A stretch of DNA of 64,000 nt from Ignelater luminosus (GCA_011009095.1 VTPC01090583.1:193909-257908); one strand, 5' to 3'; shown: positions 33,640-46,995, counted from the first letter of the stretch. Notes: generated from the letters alone by a model not told the origin. A program made the numbers and translations.

Positions 33640-36555
33640 ATTATTTCAACCATAGTTCTTCCTTACCATATTTTGCTTGACACTTGTACCTTACCAATAT
33701 TTCAAATTTTCTTTGCCCGTTTGTTCTGTACACAATACTTTGCATTCTGTTTGTTTCCATATACAACTGTTCACAGCTTTTTCTTTTATGAATAGATGAT
33801 CCACGCTTTTCGTGTCTTTGCATCAATCATTTATATTTTTTTCTCTTGTGAGAACACTTTTTCTTTTAATTGGAAATGGCTGGTTTATGTAATTTATAAT
33901 ATACTTACTCTACAATAAGAACCTTTTTGGTCTTAGCCCAACTAAATTCAGCAGCGGCCTTGGGCGTAAGCGAGGAGGTTACAAACAATAAAAGATCACA
34001 ATTGTAATCAATGATATGTATTGATATCAGTGATCCAAATTGTTACACACCGCAAATATATCAGCCATAAACGGCTTATTTACGAATAAATAATAATTGA
34101 AACAAACCAAATAAATCAAACATCAATATTACAAAATTATTTGAAAGAGGTTCTAGGAGACTTCGTATAACTGTCAAAAATTCAAGTAAACAAACATAAA
34201 ATCAACAAAAATATTGCAAGATATGCTACAAATTCTATAAACTGATAAGATTTAGAAAAATGTAAACATCAAGTATCTTTATTTTAAAATAATTTGACAA
34301 CAAAATTTAGACGATGATTTAATATAATGAAAATCAATTTGAATGGGTAGTACGGTAAGATCACTAAAGCGGGGAAGAGCTTTGTCGGAATCAGCCGGAA
34401 TACAGCAATTGCATTTCCTATACTCAACAGGCTAGAAATCCCCCTGAAATTAGAAGCTATACCCGAAAGGTAGAAAACACCATCTGGGATAAAAAATTTT
34501 AAAACAACTTAATTAAATAAAATTTCCGGGAAGAAAATTAAATCGAGCAGAAATCAAATTTGACAGGAACTAATAATCCAGCAAAAGAGAGCATTATAGA
34601 AACCAGAACAAACTCCAACTAGTACGGCGACACATCAGGAAACACGCACTACACCAAGTGAAAACACGGCGTAGCTACTCTGTTTGGATTAGAGCACGCA
34701 ACTGTCGAACCACTAACCAATCAACAGGGTTCCAAAGGGCTTGAAAGGAGTAACATTCCCTGAATGCTGCCAATGACAAAAACGACCCTGAAAGTAACTT
34801 AAACCATTAGAGAGGTAAGAGGCAAATAAAATTACCGAGCTAGCAACTTTAATTACAAGCAAGCAGACATGGAAAAATGTATTTTTGAAAACAAAAACAC
34901 AAAATTTGTCTTGCAAACGAAACCGCCCTCAGAATCAGACGTAATAAAGTGAAGTGAAAATTTTCACAGCGAAAATTGCGACCTAGAGCTAATAAATTAA
35001 AACACAATCATACTTAACAAAGGATTTAAATAAAGAAAGATACAAATTTGATTTGATGTTCAGATAATTATAAAGAAAAGTAAACTTTTCACAATAGAGA
35101 GTTGTAGAGTTACGGATTGACTGAAAAAGAATAAATGTCTAACAGTAATCTAAGGAAATGACAAAAAGAAACTAATTTGGGTTAATTAGAATTTAACCAG
35201 TACAGTAAAATATTTTCAATATCAAATATAAAATAATTTCGAATCTTCAAAATTAAATTGATCTTTTGTTAAAAAGAATAGAAATTCTAGCCCGAACTAA
35301 AGAAAAACAGATTTTAAAGAAACTATTAATAAACTTCTCTATTGACACTCAAGCTTTTTAGAAAGATACATCTGGGACAAAATAGAAAAATTAGAATTAG
35401 TAAGGTGGAAGACTAGTGACCCTGGCTTATCGGAAGCGAAGATAACTAATAGCAAATGTTATTTCTTTTCAAAGAACACTAAGAATAAACTGGAATATTT
35501 ATACTGGATGTCTCGCTTTAAGACGGAAAAATCATCCAAACCTTAGCAAAAGATTCCCGGTGGTTTAATAAGTAAAACAAGGAACTAGTCAACTATGCAT
35601 AAATATAGCCAGGAACGAAGTTAACATGAAATTATCATCCTACAAGACTAAAGATTAACTTGAAAACTAAGCATAAACAGACATAAAAGATGACTTACAA
35701 ACCTAATACCGAACAAACAGCTCTGGTCAGATCATGTCAGTTACGCTTTTCGCTGGTTAGACTTTTATGACCAATTGAACTTTTATGCTAATATCTCACT
35801 TTTTAAGACCAGAAGGATTTTACATACCTTGAACTTGCTACACGATAGTCGTGTTCTTCTGTTGTTTGTTCCGCCTTAACAGTTACTCCTTTCTAAAGAG
35901 ATTACAGATATTAGACACAATGCGATCTTTTGTTTTTGGTTCGAAGAACACAAACAGATCTAAAGTGGACAAATAAGTTTCTCTTGCACGAAACTAATTT
36001 TTAAGTTAACTTTTGGTCTTTTTGAACTCATATCAGGATTTTCCAGTCGACTGGCTGAGTTTACAATCCTTTTGGGCCAAGCTTCTTTATTTATTTCTTT
36101 TTATTCTCTTAGTCTAAATTGTTGAATCCTTTAAGGATAGAAGGCTTATCACGTAATAGTTAATTGTTGTCAACCTTCTCTTTTTATTTATAAAGAACTA
36201 AAGGACAAATTTCGCTAGCGAATGTGACTTTCTATGATTTAGATATTAAAAGAATATTGTGACAAGATTCTCACAGTCTCTTTCTATAAAACAATATTTT
36301 TTAAAGTTCTTGTAGAAGGTTATGTAAACTTTTTAAGATCTTGTTTTTTGTCTGTTTAATCAAGAAACACAAAGTTTTTGTTTTGCATCTCTGTTTCTAA
36401 ATGATGTATCTACCATGGTAACTATGTTTGTAGTAAAACTGCTTTTTAAAACCATTTGCTTTTTTTAGTCAGACTAGGTAAATATTTCTTTAGTCCACCA
36501 AATTCGTCAGCTAAGTTTTGGGCATATCTCTTTTGGTTTGTAGTATCGGTTTTTT
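33640..36555. other. Unrecognised AT-rich DNA
   Basis: Open frames are below 70 codons and unrecognised. A minus-strand frame at 33641-33826 is rich in basic residues but has no family signature. Nothing else was supported. Confidence 0.4.
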
Positions 36556-36559
36556 CTTC

Positions 36560-38575
36560 CAAGTGATTTGGCGGCACTAAAGGTTTCAATCGGTCAATTA
36601 ATTGGGGTTAATGCTTTCATTTATATTGAAACGTTCAGCATTTATCTTGTATCTTGTATTCTGAGTAACTTGACGGTACTTAGTATTAATACTGTAACCT
36701 CCTTTGCCTTGTGTCAGTTGGTTGGATGTGTTGGTTGGGTGGAGCTAGAGTGTCAGCCCCCTGCTATCTATGGCTACAAAAGATGTTTTGGTCGCTTATG
36801 TTTGTGTCGGTTGTCTCGATTGTAGTTTCTGAGGCTCTTTATTAGGGGGTTTGTGGAAGTCGGATTGTTGTTTTGGCTACTGAAGTTATAAATCGCTTAA
36901 CTTTTGGTAGATTTGCGTCTCGATGTAAATCAGCGTCTCTGGTGTACCATGGAGCGTTAAAGGTCATCCGCAAAACTTTATTTTGTATTGCTTGCAGCTT
37001 GTTGATGTGTGTCGTCGCAGCGTAACCCCAGGTGAAGGCTGCATAAGTAATAATACTTGGTTGTTTTGTATAACAGCAGTTTGTTTGTCGGGCTAAGAAA
37101 GTTGTGCCGATTGAGGAGGGGATAGAGGGTGGCAATGACTGCATTTGCCTTCCTAGCACAGGAGTCCGTATGTTGCTTCCATGTAAGTCGCTTGTTTAGT
37201 ATCACACCCAGATGTTTTGCTTGATCTTTCCAGGCAACGGGCCAGTTGTGGATCAGGATCTGATTCAGTTGTGGGGTGCGTCTTCTTGTGTATAAGACAG
37301 TGGCACTCTTCTCTGCGTTTATTTCGATCTAACAAGTTTGGAACCAGTTTCGAATGGTTTCTGCAGCTTCCTACAGATGCCTGGTGATTATGTGGGGTCT
37401 AGAAAGGGTTCATATCTTTGTATCGTCTGCATATAATGCAGTGTAGATGCCTTCCGGCAGATAGATCTGATACGAAGATGGCGTACAGCATGAAAAATAG
37501 TAAAGAATCTTGCGGGACCCCGGTTGTGATGCTTTATTCGAAAGGTCGGATGTTTTGAAACTTGACGCGCAAAAGATCGATGTTGCAGATAAGAAGCGAT
37601 GAGTTTTACAACCTTGATGGTAATTTTCTTATGTATCAGTCTGTAAAGAGGCCAGCGTGCCATACCTTGTCAAATGCCTTTGAAACGTCGAGGAAGATGG
37701 CACCGGTGTGGTCACGTCTGCTGTACCCGTCAGTGATGCGCTCTCTTGCAAGTATCATCCCTTAAGCTATCTTCCCTATCGTTGGCATTGGCTGATGGGA
37801 TGGTAGTTTTGCTGAAAGAGGGGATCTTGACCGGCTATGTGGATGACTGTTACATCGACGGTCTTCCATTGGGCAGGAAAGTGGCGGAATCTCAACATTT
37901 ATAATGCTCATGAAAACAACGATTGCCTTCTAGCCACTTTATAGTGTCGAGTTGGGGATCCCATCTGATCTTGGGGGTTTTTTAGATTTAGTGGCCCGAA
38001 TCAGTCTGCTAATCTCGTCGGATGAAGTTGGGGGTAGAGGAGGATCTTTGTCATCGGCTTGCAGTGTGTCCCTGATCCTTCTATTTATCATGGTGACGAA
38101 ACGGGTGTCAATATTATCGTAGTTGAAGCTGCATTGTCGTTTAAAGTTATTGGCGAAGGCCTCGGCTCGTTCTTCGTTTGCTCGTCATGGATGGGTGGAA
38201 CTTGCTGTTTTTCTTGGTCTTCAGGGATTTCATTATTCTCCCAAGTGAGTTGTCTTGCATGTTCAAGGATATGAGTTTGTCGAACCAGGTGACGTTTCTG
38301 TGTTTTCTAACTTTCAAACGAATCTGGTTATTTAGTTGAGTTATGTACTTCTCGTCGGTCTTCAAGATGTAGCGTGTTTTGCCATCGTTGGCGGGTTCAG
38401 TTGCTGATACGTATAAGGTCTTTGATGATCGGGGGAAGGAGATTTTTACTGTCTGGGATAACTGTAAGGTTTGATGCGAACTGCAAGGACTCTTTTATGT
38501 GGGTGGTCAGGTGTTCAACCGCATTTACATTAATAAGCAATTTAATTATAACAATCTTACCAGCAAGTTATTTGT
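36560..38575 (-). mobile_element. Jockey-clade non-LTR retrotransposon, 5' truncated
   Basis: Minus-strand text: the end of the endonuclease/linker (HLTTHIKESLQFASNL near 38520), LNNQIRLKVRKHRNVTWFDK and NMQDNSLGRI (about 38335-38230), KAFDKVWHAGL (about 37680-37650), SYLQHRSFARQ, GVPQ near 37520, an intact LYADDTKI at about 37436-37413, CLIHKK near 37290, KRLTWKQHTDS with RKANA (about 37195-37145), LYPLLNR, WGYAATTHINKLQAIQNKVL near 37020-36970 and RMTFNAPWYTRDADLHRD (about 36965-36910). This block order is typical of Jockey elements. The RT catalytic box is intact but frames are shifted repeatedly. The tail to about 36560 is assigned as 3' UTR by position only. Confidence 0.88.
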
Positions 38576-38579
38576 AACG

Positions 38580-39914
38580 GTTTTTAGGTTACGAATATGT
38601 GGTGGCAATTCAACTTAAAAATTGGCAGTTTGGATAGTGACGCACTGTAGGGAGTGATTTTAGTTATTTTTGAAATTGTAGCTGAAAAGACAACAACTCT
38701 TGTTTATAAAAATGTTATTACTTTTATGAATCAGACAAAGGTATCATTGTTAAGTCCAAATTGCATATGTACGAACTGCTGAGACCTAGAAATCCTTGCA
38801 TTGTCAGCAAAACCTTCCTAACCAGAAGTACCTTTTGAATAATATTAGAATTCAAAAGAAAGCTTGAATCTTCCGGAAAAACTCAAAACAATACATTTCT
38901 AAAGATTGTATAGAAATAGTTTATCCAGGATTCTGGGGCCGAAAACCTATTGGTAGCCAAGCAAAAATAAATAATGTAGTTATCGTCGCAATACGCGACT
39001 AGATAAAAAAGTACCCTGGTGTTTGATTGATTGTTAATTCCACAAAGCATCGTTTTCGAATGATCGTTGTTCCTTGAACCTCGCCCGTCTCCGACTACGG
39101 AGCTGGTCTGTCGGTATTTCACTATTATTATGTGGGCGTCCAATTCTGTGTTTGACCATAAGAATCTTTTATTAATAATATAAAAATTAAATAAACAAAC
39201 ATTAATGCTATTAAAACTAAGTGACAAGGTCAAATTGATTTGCTAGTACTCCGATAAATTGAGGAATACACGTAGCTATGCCACGAGAAGGTACCAATCT
39301 ACTATAATTAAATTGTGTCTTCCTAGTTCTAGACAGTTTTATTAACTCGTAAAAGCTAAGTTTATTAATGATTTTGAATAACTTGTTGTTTTGAGGTACA
39401 AAAAACAAGTTGTGTGCAGGTGTTCAGCTACGTTACATTAATTTGTCGAGTATTGCACAAAAGGTATTAAACTATGACAAATATATTCTCACAGTTGTAA
39501 AACCATCAAAAAATCCAATGGAGCTGAACAGGATCCGAAAGGTTCCACTAATCCAAAAAGTAGATCGACACAAAAAGTCCAGTCGATTCGGCAAACGTGA
39601 CAGAGTCAACCCCAAAAGTTGAAAGCCAACCTTTTTCAGATTTGCTATTATTCAACCTTTCATGTATTAAAATCAAAGATAAAATTAAACTCCGGTTTGT
39701 GGTTCAAAGTAATATATTGATTGACACGAAAAACCCGACCAGATGAAAATCCACAACACTAAATATAAAAAAACGTATAGGTTTTAGAAGGGTCTAAAAA
39801 GTTAACTATTTACAGAAATCTCTAACTCCTAATAAATTGTTCTTTTAAATCTTGAAATTTTCATTTTGTTTTAACCTTAGCAGGACACCAACACACAAAA
39901 TGGGACCCCAAATG

Positions 39915-39918
<4 letters not shown>
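38580..39918. other. Unrecognised sequence
   Basis: A 116-codon minus-strand frame at 38883-39233 and smaller frames are present, but none carries a motif that I recognise. Confidence 0.35.
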
Positions 39919-39967
<49 letters not shown>

Positions 39968-39981
39968 TGTGTGTCTGTGTC
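39919..39981. repeat. Microsatellite (TC)23 followed by GT-rich tract
   Basis: Uninterrupted TC dinucleotide run at 39919-39964, followed by GTGTGTGTGTCTGTGTC. It lies about 0.9 kb upstream of the Sidestep exon, in presumed intron or upstream DNA. Confidence 0.98.
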
Positions 39982-40326
39982 GTTGATTGAGGAAAAGCAG
40001 ACAAATCAATATTTAATAAATTGTTAATTATAGAACCTAATTAACGAAAAATTTCGACATCCAATTAAACTGCATTTCAAAATGCAAGATTTCATTATTT
40101 AGATGCATGAAAATTAATTTTCATGCATGTCGGAATTTCCGCGTTCAGCAATTGTTACGCCACTTGACGCTTTCGACAGTCATTCTATTCAATAAATATA
40201 AATATGTCGGTTGTAATACGTAAATAAATTAATTTCAATAAATTCCTTGTAATCAGATACATTATGGACGATTAGCGATACCATCTCCCCCAGCCTTTAG
40301 TGTACACACGACTAAATATAAAATTA

Positions 40327-40668
40327 ATGAGAAAAGTGCCTTCGAGGGGGAAGCCTAATAGTTTACCTTTTACCAACGTTATATTCTCGTGCTTGTTACT
40401 TTTATCTCCTTGTTTGTGTCGTTCTCAATTTATTTTGTTTGGTTTAGAAGCAGATCTTATATTAAGACACGAAAAGCATATCTGGCAGACAAAATTCTCG
40501 TCAGTGAAACAAGTCGCTCGGAGTAATTTTATTCCTTTTTGTTGGAAAATAAACGAGATTCCGGTTTATAAGCCTCGGATGGCTAGTTATTACGAGGTTC
40601 CTTTACGAAACTTTACAATTAGTAAACGAGAGCTAACCAAGGAGCAGCTAAAATTTATAACACTATAG
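40327..40668 (+). other. Orphan open frame with a signal-peptide-like start, 215 bp upstream of the Sidestep exon
   Basis: The ATG at 40327 opens MRKVPSRGKP, then a hydrophobic segment (VIFSCLLLLSPCLC), and the frame stays open to 40668. A basic start followed by a hydrophobic core resembles a secretory signal, and the frame lies on the host exon's strand. However, the strings around the hydrophobic segment do not offer a good splice donor. The rest of the frame matches nothing I know, and no LINE reads through on the other strand. It could be the leader exon of the same gene, an unrelated small gene, or chance; chance is most likely. Confidence 0.2.
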
Positions 40669-40865
40669 GTACTTATTTGTATATGGCTACGCTATTAGTA
40701 AAGCAAATTTCCATACACTTTGCGGCTATAATGGTTAGGAGAGTGAACTTTACGCTAATGGGGGCGTCAATTTGCTAATTCATAAACGTTTACTGTTGCT
40801 ATTGCGTACGTGGCCCTTCATTAATTTCAACTCAAACTTGCAAAACTACGTTCAATAAGTTAACA

Positions 40866-40882
40866 GTGTTGGTTTGTTTCAG
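40866..40882 (+). other. Splice acceptor of the Sidestep-type exon
   Basis: Pyrimidine-rich GTGTTGGTTTGTTTCAG directly before the coding exon. Confidence 0.85.
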
Positions 40883-41012
40883 GCACATCCGCTGTTGATG
40901 CAGTGCTAGGACGTAGTGCAACGTTACCATGTGACATCGAACCGAAAATTCGCGATGACAGGGTTTATATGGTACTGTGGTACAGAGGAAATGATCAGAG
41001 ACCTATTTATAG
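40883..41012 (+). CDS. Internal coding exon of a Sidestep-family immunoglobulin-domain protein
   Basis: This is one internal exon of a cell-surface protein. In Drosophila, Sidestep family members are ligands of Beaten-path receptors and guide motor axons to muscle. The 130-bp exon starts with two bases finishing a codon, encodes 42 residues, and ends with AG, which would form serine or arginine with the next exon. The protein reads [20 protein letters not shown] and then [21 protein letters not shown]. This is the A-to-C strand part of a first Ig domain: the B-strand cysteine is in LPCD, and the tryptophan of VLWYR is the conserved core residue. The partner cysteine must lie in a later exon. 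DDRVYMVLW is a hallmark of the family in insects. The frame has no stop, both splice sites are good, and the sequence lacks the decay of its neighbours, so it is probably functional. Which paralogue it is cannot be said. Confidence 0.88.
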
Positions 41013-41021
41013 GTAAGAAAG
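41013..41021 (+). other. Splice donor of the Sidestep-type exon
   Basis: AG|GTAAGAAAG, a close match to the donor consensus. The phase (two bases into a codon) fits the serine split expected after PIY in this family. Confidence 0.88.
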
Positions 41022-42635
41022 ATTTCTTGGGTTTTTCCCTTCAAATTTAATTTTTTTGTGTGGAGAAAAAATGGGGTGTTGAGATTATAATACGAATTCC
41101 CCCAAAATATTTAATATTTCAAACTTTCTATAGAGAAAAAGCAATTCTGATAGGTAGCATATAAAGAAAAAACGTGTCATGAAATATAAAAGAACTCGGA
41201 AAATGTATTCTGTTCACTTGACGAATAAGAAATTTGTTTGGCAAAGCAAAAAAGGAAAAGTAAATTAATAAACATATACACACATACATCTATACATATA
41301 GAAGAAAAAAAAAGTAACAGAAGCGAAATTGCCATTTCAGAAATATAAGAAAAGGAAAAAAAGATTCAACTTTATATGAATATTTTTCCTGCACGTATTT
41401 TTAAAAGCTCTTTGACTGATTACCCGTTGCATTTGCACCTAAGGGATTAAGCTGTAAATATATTTCCCTCACAGTCTGACGAGTCCATCAAGACGGATGT
41501 GGTTGTTGTATTGCATGTAGAGTGAGAACGAGCCAAATGGGACAGAGCGTGGTGTAACAGAGTTTCACGATTTGCCTCGCTGATATAACTTCTATTTTTG
41601 TTCTAACAAATTCATGTATAGAAATACTTTAATTATTATTTAATTTAGTATTTAATTGATTTAATATTTAATTGTTTAGTATTGAAAACCTACATAGAAG
41701 TATTTATTAGTTTTAACTTTAAATATAGATAACACACGGCTTTGTATTCCAATACTTTCAGTAAGTAGAAATGGAATTTATAGAAGCCGTATGTATTGTA
41801 CGAGAAACATTTAGAATTGTGCAATTTCATTTTCTCTTGCTTTTATTTACCCAAATTAAACAGAAATTGTTTTGTCACGTACACAGGTCTGATATTTCAT
41901 TAAGTTAAAACGTGACTGTTTAAAAATATGTTGCAACCAAGTAGTTTTAGCAGGAAATTTAAAACAAACATTTATTTTGTTCACTATGACAAGAAGATTT
42001 GAAAGACAATATTGTAGTTGGATTTATTCAAGAGAACCCGATTTTTATTGGAAAGCTTTACGTTTGGTTTAAGACGAATCTTACTTTTAGAATTTTGTTT
42101 ACTTTTGAAACAGAACTTTTGGATTTTCTCTTTTTACATTTGACTCATTGTGAATTGATCAAGTTCGAGCTCCAAAAGGATGATTTAAATTAAGAAGTGC
42201 GATCAGAAATGCTTCAAACGTAAACTCATCTTTAATATTTTGTAGAATTTCAAGTTTTAAAAAAGAAGGTTTTAACCAACTGGCTTAAAGTCCAAGCATA
42301 ACTAGAGTTTTTTCCAAAACTCTCTTACCTAGATGGACTCTGAAAGGTAGATAAGCAGACAGGTGCTATGAAGACGGCTTTCAAAATTTTTTTGATCAGG
42401 ATCTTGGTTGATGCGACAATATTGTGGCAAGCAAAGACTAAATCTTCTTCAAGTCATTTAAGGTTTGCTCTTTGGGAAAAATTTTTCTAAAAGTTAACAA
42501 AGTAACCAAATTAAAAACAGTACACTAATTACGCATTGAATATTCTGTTTCTGTCTAGTATTCTCAATCTTTCTTTACTAGGCCACATTTATTTTACACT
42601 ACGTAAATATTGTACTCACTGATATCTAGTGATAA
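41022..42635 (+). other. Intronic DNA downstream of the Sidestep exon
   Basis: AT-rich, with no second exon recognised. The expected next exon should begin with a base completing a serine codon and then encode a text like FDVRG; no such frame was seen here or later in the window. Confidence 0.6.
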
Positions 42636-42639
42636 AATG

Positions 42640-45215
42640 GAAAAGAGGCGCCCTGATGGCCGTGTTCCTGATCCTGTCCCTTCTGGTCTTCTCAGCTACC
42701 GCTCTCTGCAGCCTGGAGCCTCCTTTCCACCTCGTTATTTATGGCCCAGCTCTTGCTCCTGAAAGTGAGAATTGGGACGTAGACCTGAAGACTACCACCT
42801 TAGTCTGTTTGCTCACCTCCTGCTTCCTTAAAACATTGCTAGTTACCGCTCGAAGTATCCTCCCCGAAGTGGCTATACGGTTGTTTAGTTCTTAAGTAAG
42901 TCTCCCATTCTCACTTACCATTACTCCAAGATATCTCCAAAATCTTTGGCTCTCTCGATATCACCATAATTTTAGTCTTGTCGCGACTGACAGATAAGCT
43001 AAGCTGCTCGAAAGCCATCACTAGAAGATTCAGGTTGAACTGGAGCTTCTCCGCAGAGCACATTATCGGCATATATAAGGAAATTAATGAAGAGAGAATT
43101 TAGTTTCCAGTTTTCTAATTTACATCTTTTAAATCCCCTTCAATTATTTAAGGCGAGGTCTATCACTACTGCAAATAGAAGTGGTCTAAGAATATCCTCC
43201 TGCCGAGCGCCTGCCTTGATATTGAACTTTGAGAAAGAACAGTGGTGGGTCCTTACTATGTTCATACAGTCTTTGTAAAAGCTTTCCACGCTTCTGATAA
43301 AGCTTCGTGAAACATCAAACCTATCAAAAGCGTTCCAGATTGACCTCCATGGCACTCTGTTAAAAGTCTCTTCTATGTTAATGAAGCAGAGGTGCAAATC
43401 CTTTCCATACTCGATGACCTTCTTTGCCGGAAATAGTATCTTGGGTCCCCCCGTTTGGTCCGAAACCACACTGCGCTTCTTCCAGTCTCTCTTCTACGTG
43501 AATTTGTAATTTTGTTTCCTGTATTCTACCGTAGATTTTAGCCAGGACGCTAAGTAAGGATATATCACGGTAATTTTTACATATCCTGTTATCGCCCTTC
43601 TTGAACAGAAGAGCTATAAAAGACAGCTCCCAATGTTTGGGGATATGCAAGTCTACCAGGCAAGCACCCAAACTCTGTGGAGCATTCTTTCTCCCACTTG
43701 ACTATCTTGGTAGTTAATTCATGATCACTAGAATCTCATCAAGGCTTGGAGGCGCCATCCTCGCATTATCTGATTGTTCAGCCTGCGCTTCCTCCTGTTC
43801 GTTTTCCTCTTCAATCCGGGGCTCGTTTTTTCCATTCATTTACAAAAATATTGGCACCACCTCTCCATGATTTTGGTCGATTAAGAATATTTTCATGGCT
43901 GTCTTTAATAAATTTAAGTGGGCAGTCATTATTATTGCGCATATATTTGAGAACCTTGCAAAACAGTATTTGATTGTTTGTCGCATTCTACTTTAAAAAT
44001 CGTCTACACTTTTCTCAAGACTTCTGTTTCGCAGTCTTCACTTTATCTTTTACTTTATACTTTTCTAGTTTGTAGATGTTATAGCTTTCTGCTTCTTTTG
44101 CTGGAAATATATCTTCCACATTTGCTTCTTTACAGCCACTTTCAATTTTAGTACTTCTGTCCACCATCCTGTTGCTTCCTTTTCTTTCCAGCAATAGGCA
44201 CGCTCCTCCATACATACCTTCTGTGCCGTGGCTTTAATTAGCTTTGTAAAATTCTCCCAGGCAGTGTCTAAGTCTATTTACTGCTCCCAGCCTGTTATTT
44301 CTGCCGCTTTCTGTGTTACCAAAGATTGATAAAGTTTTCGCGTTTCATCTTCTTTCAATTTATAAGAGTAAACTTTTTTTTTTGATCTTGAACTTTTCCG
44401 TTCTGCCTTCTACAGGTTTTCATCTACTATTCGTGTTGCCACAAACAAATGGTGGTCGCTACCAATTTCCGAATACGAGTGTCCCTAACAGATCGAGCAG
44501 CATGTCTGGGTACTATAATTCATTTTTGCCCGGCTTAACTTTCGTATATTTGTGTATAATTCTATGGGGAAACCTTGAGTTCAATATTACCAACCCATTT
44601 GCTAGACAAAATTGGAGCAGACGCTTATCATTGTTATTTCGGCGAGGTTCTGTTTGAGGTCCTAAGACATAGAGGTATTTTCTAGGATCACAGCCAACTC
44701 TGGCTTTGAAGTTACCCATCAGAATGACATCCTCTCTTATTTCCTCAAAAGTTTTCTCTTCTTGGCGTTAGCCTACTCATTCTCATTTGGACCATATGCT
44801 ACAAGTAGAATTGCTTTCCTCGCTGACCTCTCTTCTATAGTTACGGTCAGGATCCTTTTGTTTACACATGTCCAGTCTCTTACAAGGTGAGCATGTGTCT
44901 TATCTACTAGGCACCCTACATCAATTCTAGCCCAGGCACTCCCACCTTTATCTTTTTTATTGCTTTTACCAGCTCCATCTCCTTTCCATTTAAACTTCTT
45001 ACATTCCAAGTTGCATATTTGAAAGATCCGAGTCCTCGACAGTTTGATGTCGTTTTTTTCAGTTCAGAAACTTTCTTTGGCTTCTTTTAATCGTTTTATT
45101 TTGGGTGTATGAGAAATTGGCCCATAGCGCCCTAGCTTGCTAGGGGTAGGCTTCCCCCTGATCGTGCAAGTTCACTCCCCCTCTGCTTCGTGATCGGTGT
45201 TTTTGGTTGTATACC
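42640..45215 (-). mobile_element. Non-LTR retrotransposon (endonuclease + RT), nearly full length, YADD changed to YADN
   Basis: Minus-strand text: a GC-richer leader at about 45215-45080, then TWNVRSLNGKEMELVKAI near 45010-44960, RIDVGCLVDKTHAHLVRDW (about 44930-44870), VAYGPNENE near 44785, GNFKARVG near 44715, RNNNDKRLLQFCLANGL (about 44640-44590), a basic linker near 44215-44015, ALLFKKGDNRICKNYRDISLL (two pieces, about 43615-43555), EEAQCGF near 43480, CFINIEETFNRVPW (about 43395-43345; the usual text is VDLEKAYDRVP, so the first catalytic Asp region is changed), ILRPLLFAVVID near 43190, IYADNVLCGE near 43075-43045 (second Asp of the box replaced), and KTRRDRIRN near 42690. It is inactive. 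Its tail group resembles that of the LINE at 19960-20650. Confidence 0.88.
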
Positions 45216-46995
45216 ACGGAAGTGCATAAGATAGAAGAAATTTTTGTTGCTAATATCTAGATAACTATAAATTTAAAAAGGTAGCACAACGGGCGTGGAA
45301 AGAGTAGCTGGGAAAGAAGAGCTTACTAGGTTTGACTCAGTTTAACGCTGTAACAAATCATGAGAGATGTAGTATAAATGAGAGACGAAAGGAATATGAA
45401 ATAAATAAGCAAAACGTGTTTCGATGTAAACTATTTCAGTAACTGCTTTATCACTATTATGATCTATAATAACATCAACCTTGAAATGCCGCCCTAGAGG
45501 ACAATGTCAACCATCAAATCAGTAATTATTGATGCCAAACGTCTTGGATTTTTAAATGTACCTCTTTGATATGGTACTATCCTGGTTGAGAAACACTGTG
45601 TTAAATCAGTAAAAATATTTGAAGCGTCTAATGCTTGATTATATGTTCCGAAAACGCATAGATTCGAAGAAACGATAAAAACATTGCTGTAAAGAAGGTT
45701 CTGTTTAATGAAAATGTGGAACTGCAATGCCATGCTAAAGTTCTTGTAGTTTACTTGAGATTCTGATTCTCATTTAATGGATAACTGGAACGTATCTATA
45801 CAAAATGTTTCTTAGTAGAACTAAATGCTTTAAACAAAATTTTTGATATATTTATACAGAGTTGGACTAGGAGTATCAGAAATTTACAGTTATGGATTAA
45901 AATTGTATGCTTCTAGGTCTTAATTATTTTTTGAAGTGTTTTCTGCATTTTTTCCAATAATCGATGTACGAGTATGGGCTTGGTTATTATACCCTGTATA
46001 CATATGTGTGGCCCTGGGACACTAACCATTACCGAGACAAAAGAATTCCACAAGAAATAGAATTTTAAATAAAGGAACACAAATATGAAATTAATCCTTT
46101 TATGTTAACTACATGCTTTTGTTTTTTCCATCGTTATTTTATAATGTACACATACAAAATTCTGACTTTTTTTTTGTTGGATGAACTCGTCCTAACTAAT
46201 ACAAAGAATAATTTGTTTTTTCTGCTTTTAATGTAAATAGTGAAACGTAAACCGTAAGGAACTTTTTGTTAAGTATTTCACATTCTTTGATTTTATTTTG
46301 AAACTAAATTTAATTCCACGTGAGTACATCACAAATGTACTTTTTTCTTGCCGCTGGTATTTACACCACCTACTACATTTTAGCTATACATTAATAATAG
46401 GAAAATTAATCCACTCGCAACATGCATCCTACTCATTAGTCATTACACAGGGAGTTAATTATCCATTTATTTTAATACGACAATGTTATATGTTCAAAAT
46501 ACATTATTACCGTTATTTTTTACAGTCAAACAATTTCATAGACAATTTCCCAACTAAGCAGCAAGCTGAATGGTTATTATCGGAATGTAGTGCTTTTATG
46601 AAATTAACTTTAGTTTATGACTTTAGCCAGTATACACATACACAGAAAAACAGTAATTTGGTTAACAGCTTCATTAGCTAAAGTTAATTGAAAATTCTTG
46701 TTTTGGAAATTTAATAGGTAGTAAATTAATATAAATTAAATTATTTCTCATAAAAACAAACCCTAATATATTAAGTTTTCCTCTACACTACTTACTTAAG
46801 AAATTTCCTTCACAAACAAATGTGTAAAAATTAAATAACTCGTAAAGCAAAAAGGTATAATTAATTATTTCCTTGGTATTAAAGAGGAAAGATTCATATT
46901 TTAAATCTTTAAAAGTTATTTATTTATTTAGCGTATGGCTCAAGTAGATACCACAATGTTAATGTACAAACACAAACTTAACAGTCACAGTTTAA
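45216..46995. other. Unrecognised AT-rich DNA (presumed intron)
   Basis: A 127-codon frame at 46298-46681 (+) starts with TTG, is rich in hydrophobic and aromatic residues as expected from AT-rich DNA, and has no recognised domain. Nothing else was supported. Confidence 0.4.

Noticed and set aside
42629-42895. 88-codon + frame starting MIKWKRGALMAV with a convincing signal-peptide look
   Set aside because: The opposite strand reads as the C-terminal tail of the LINE at 42640-45215 (KTRRDRIRN and neighbouring text), so this frame is its mirror shadow.
46298-46681. 127-codon + frame
   Set aside because: It has no ATG start, an AT-driven hydrophobic composition and no recognised motif; chance is the simplest explanation.
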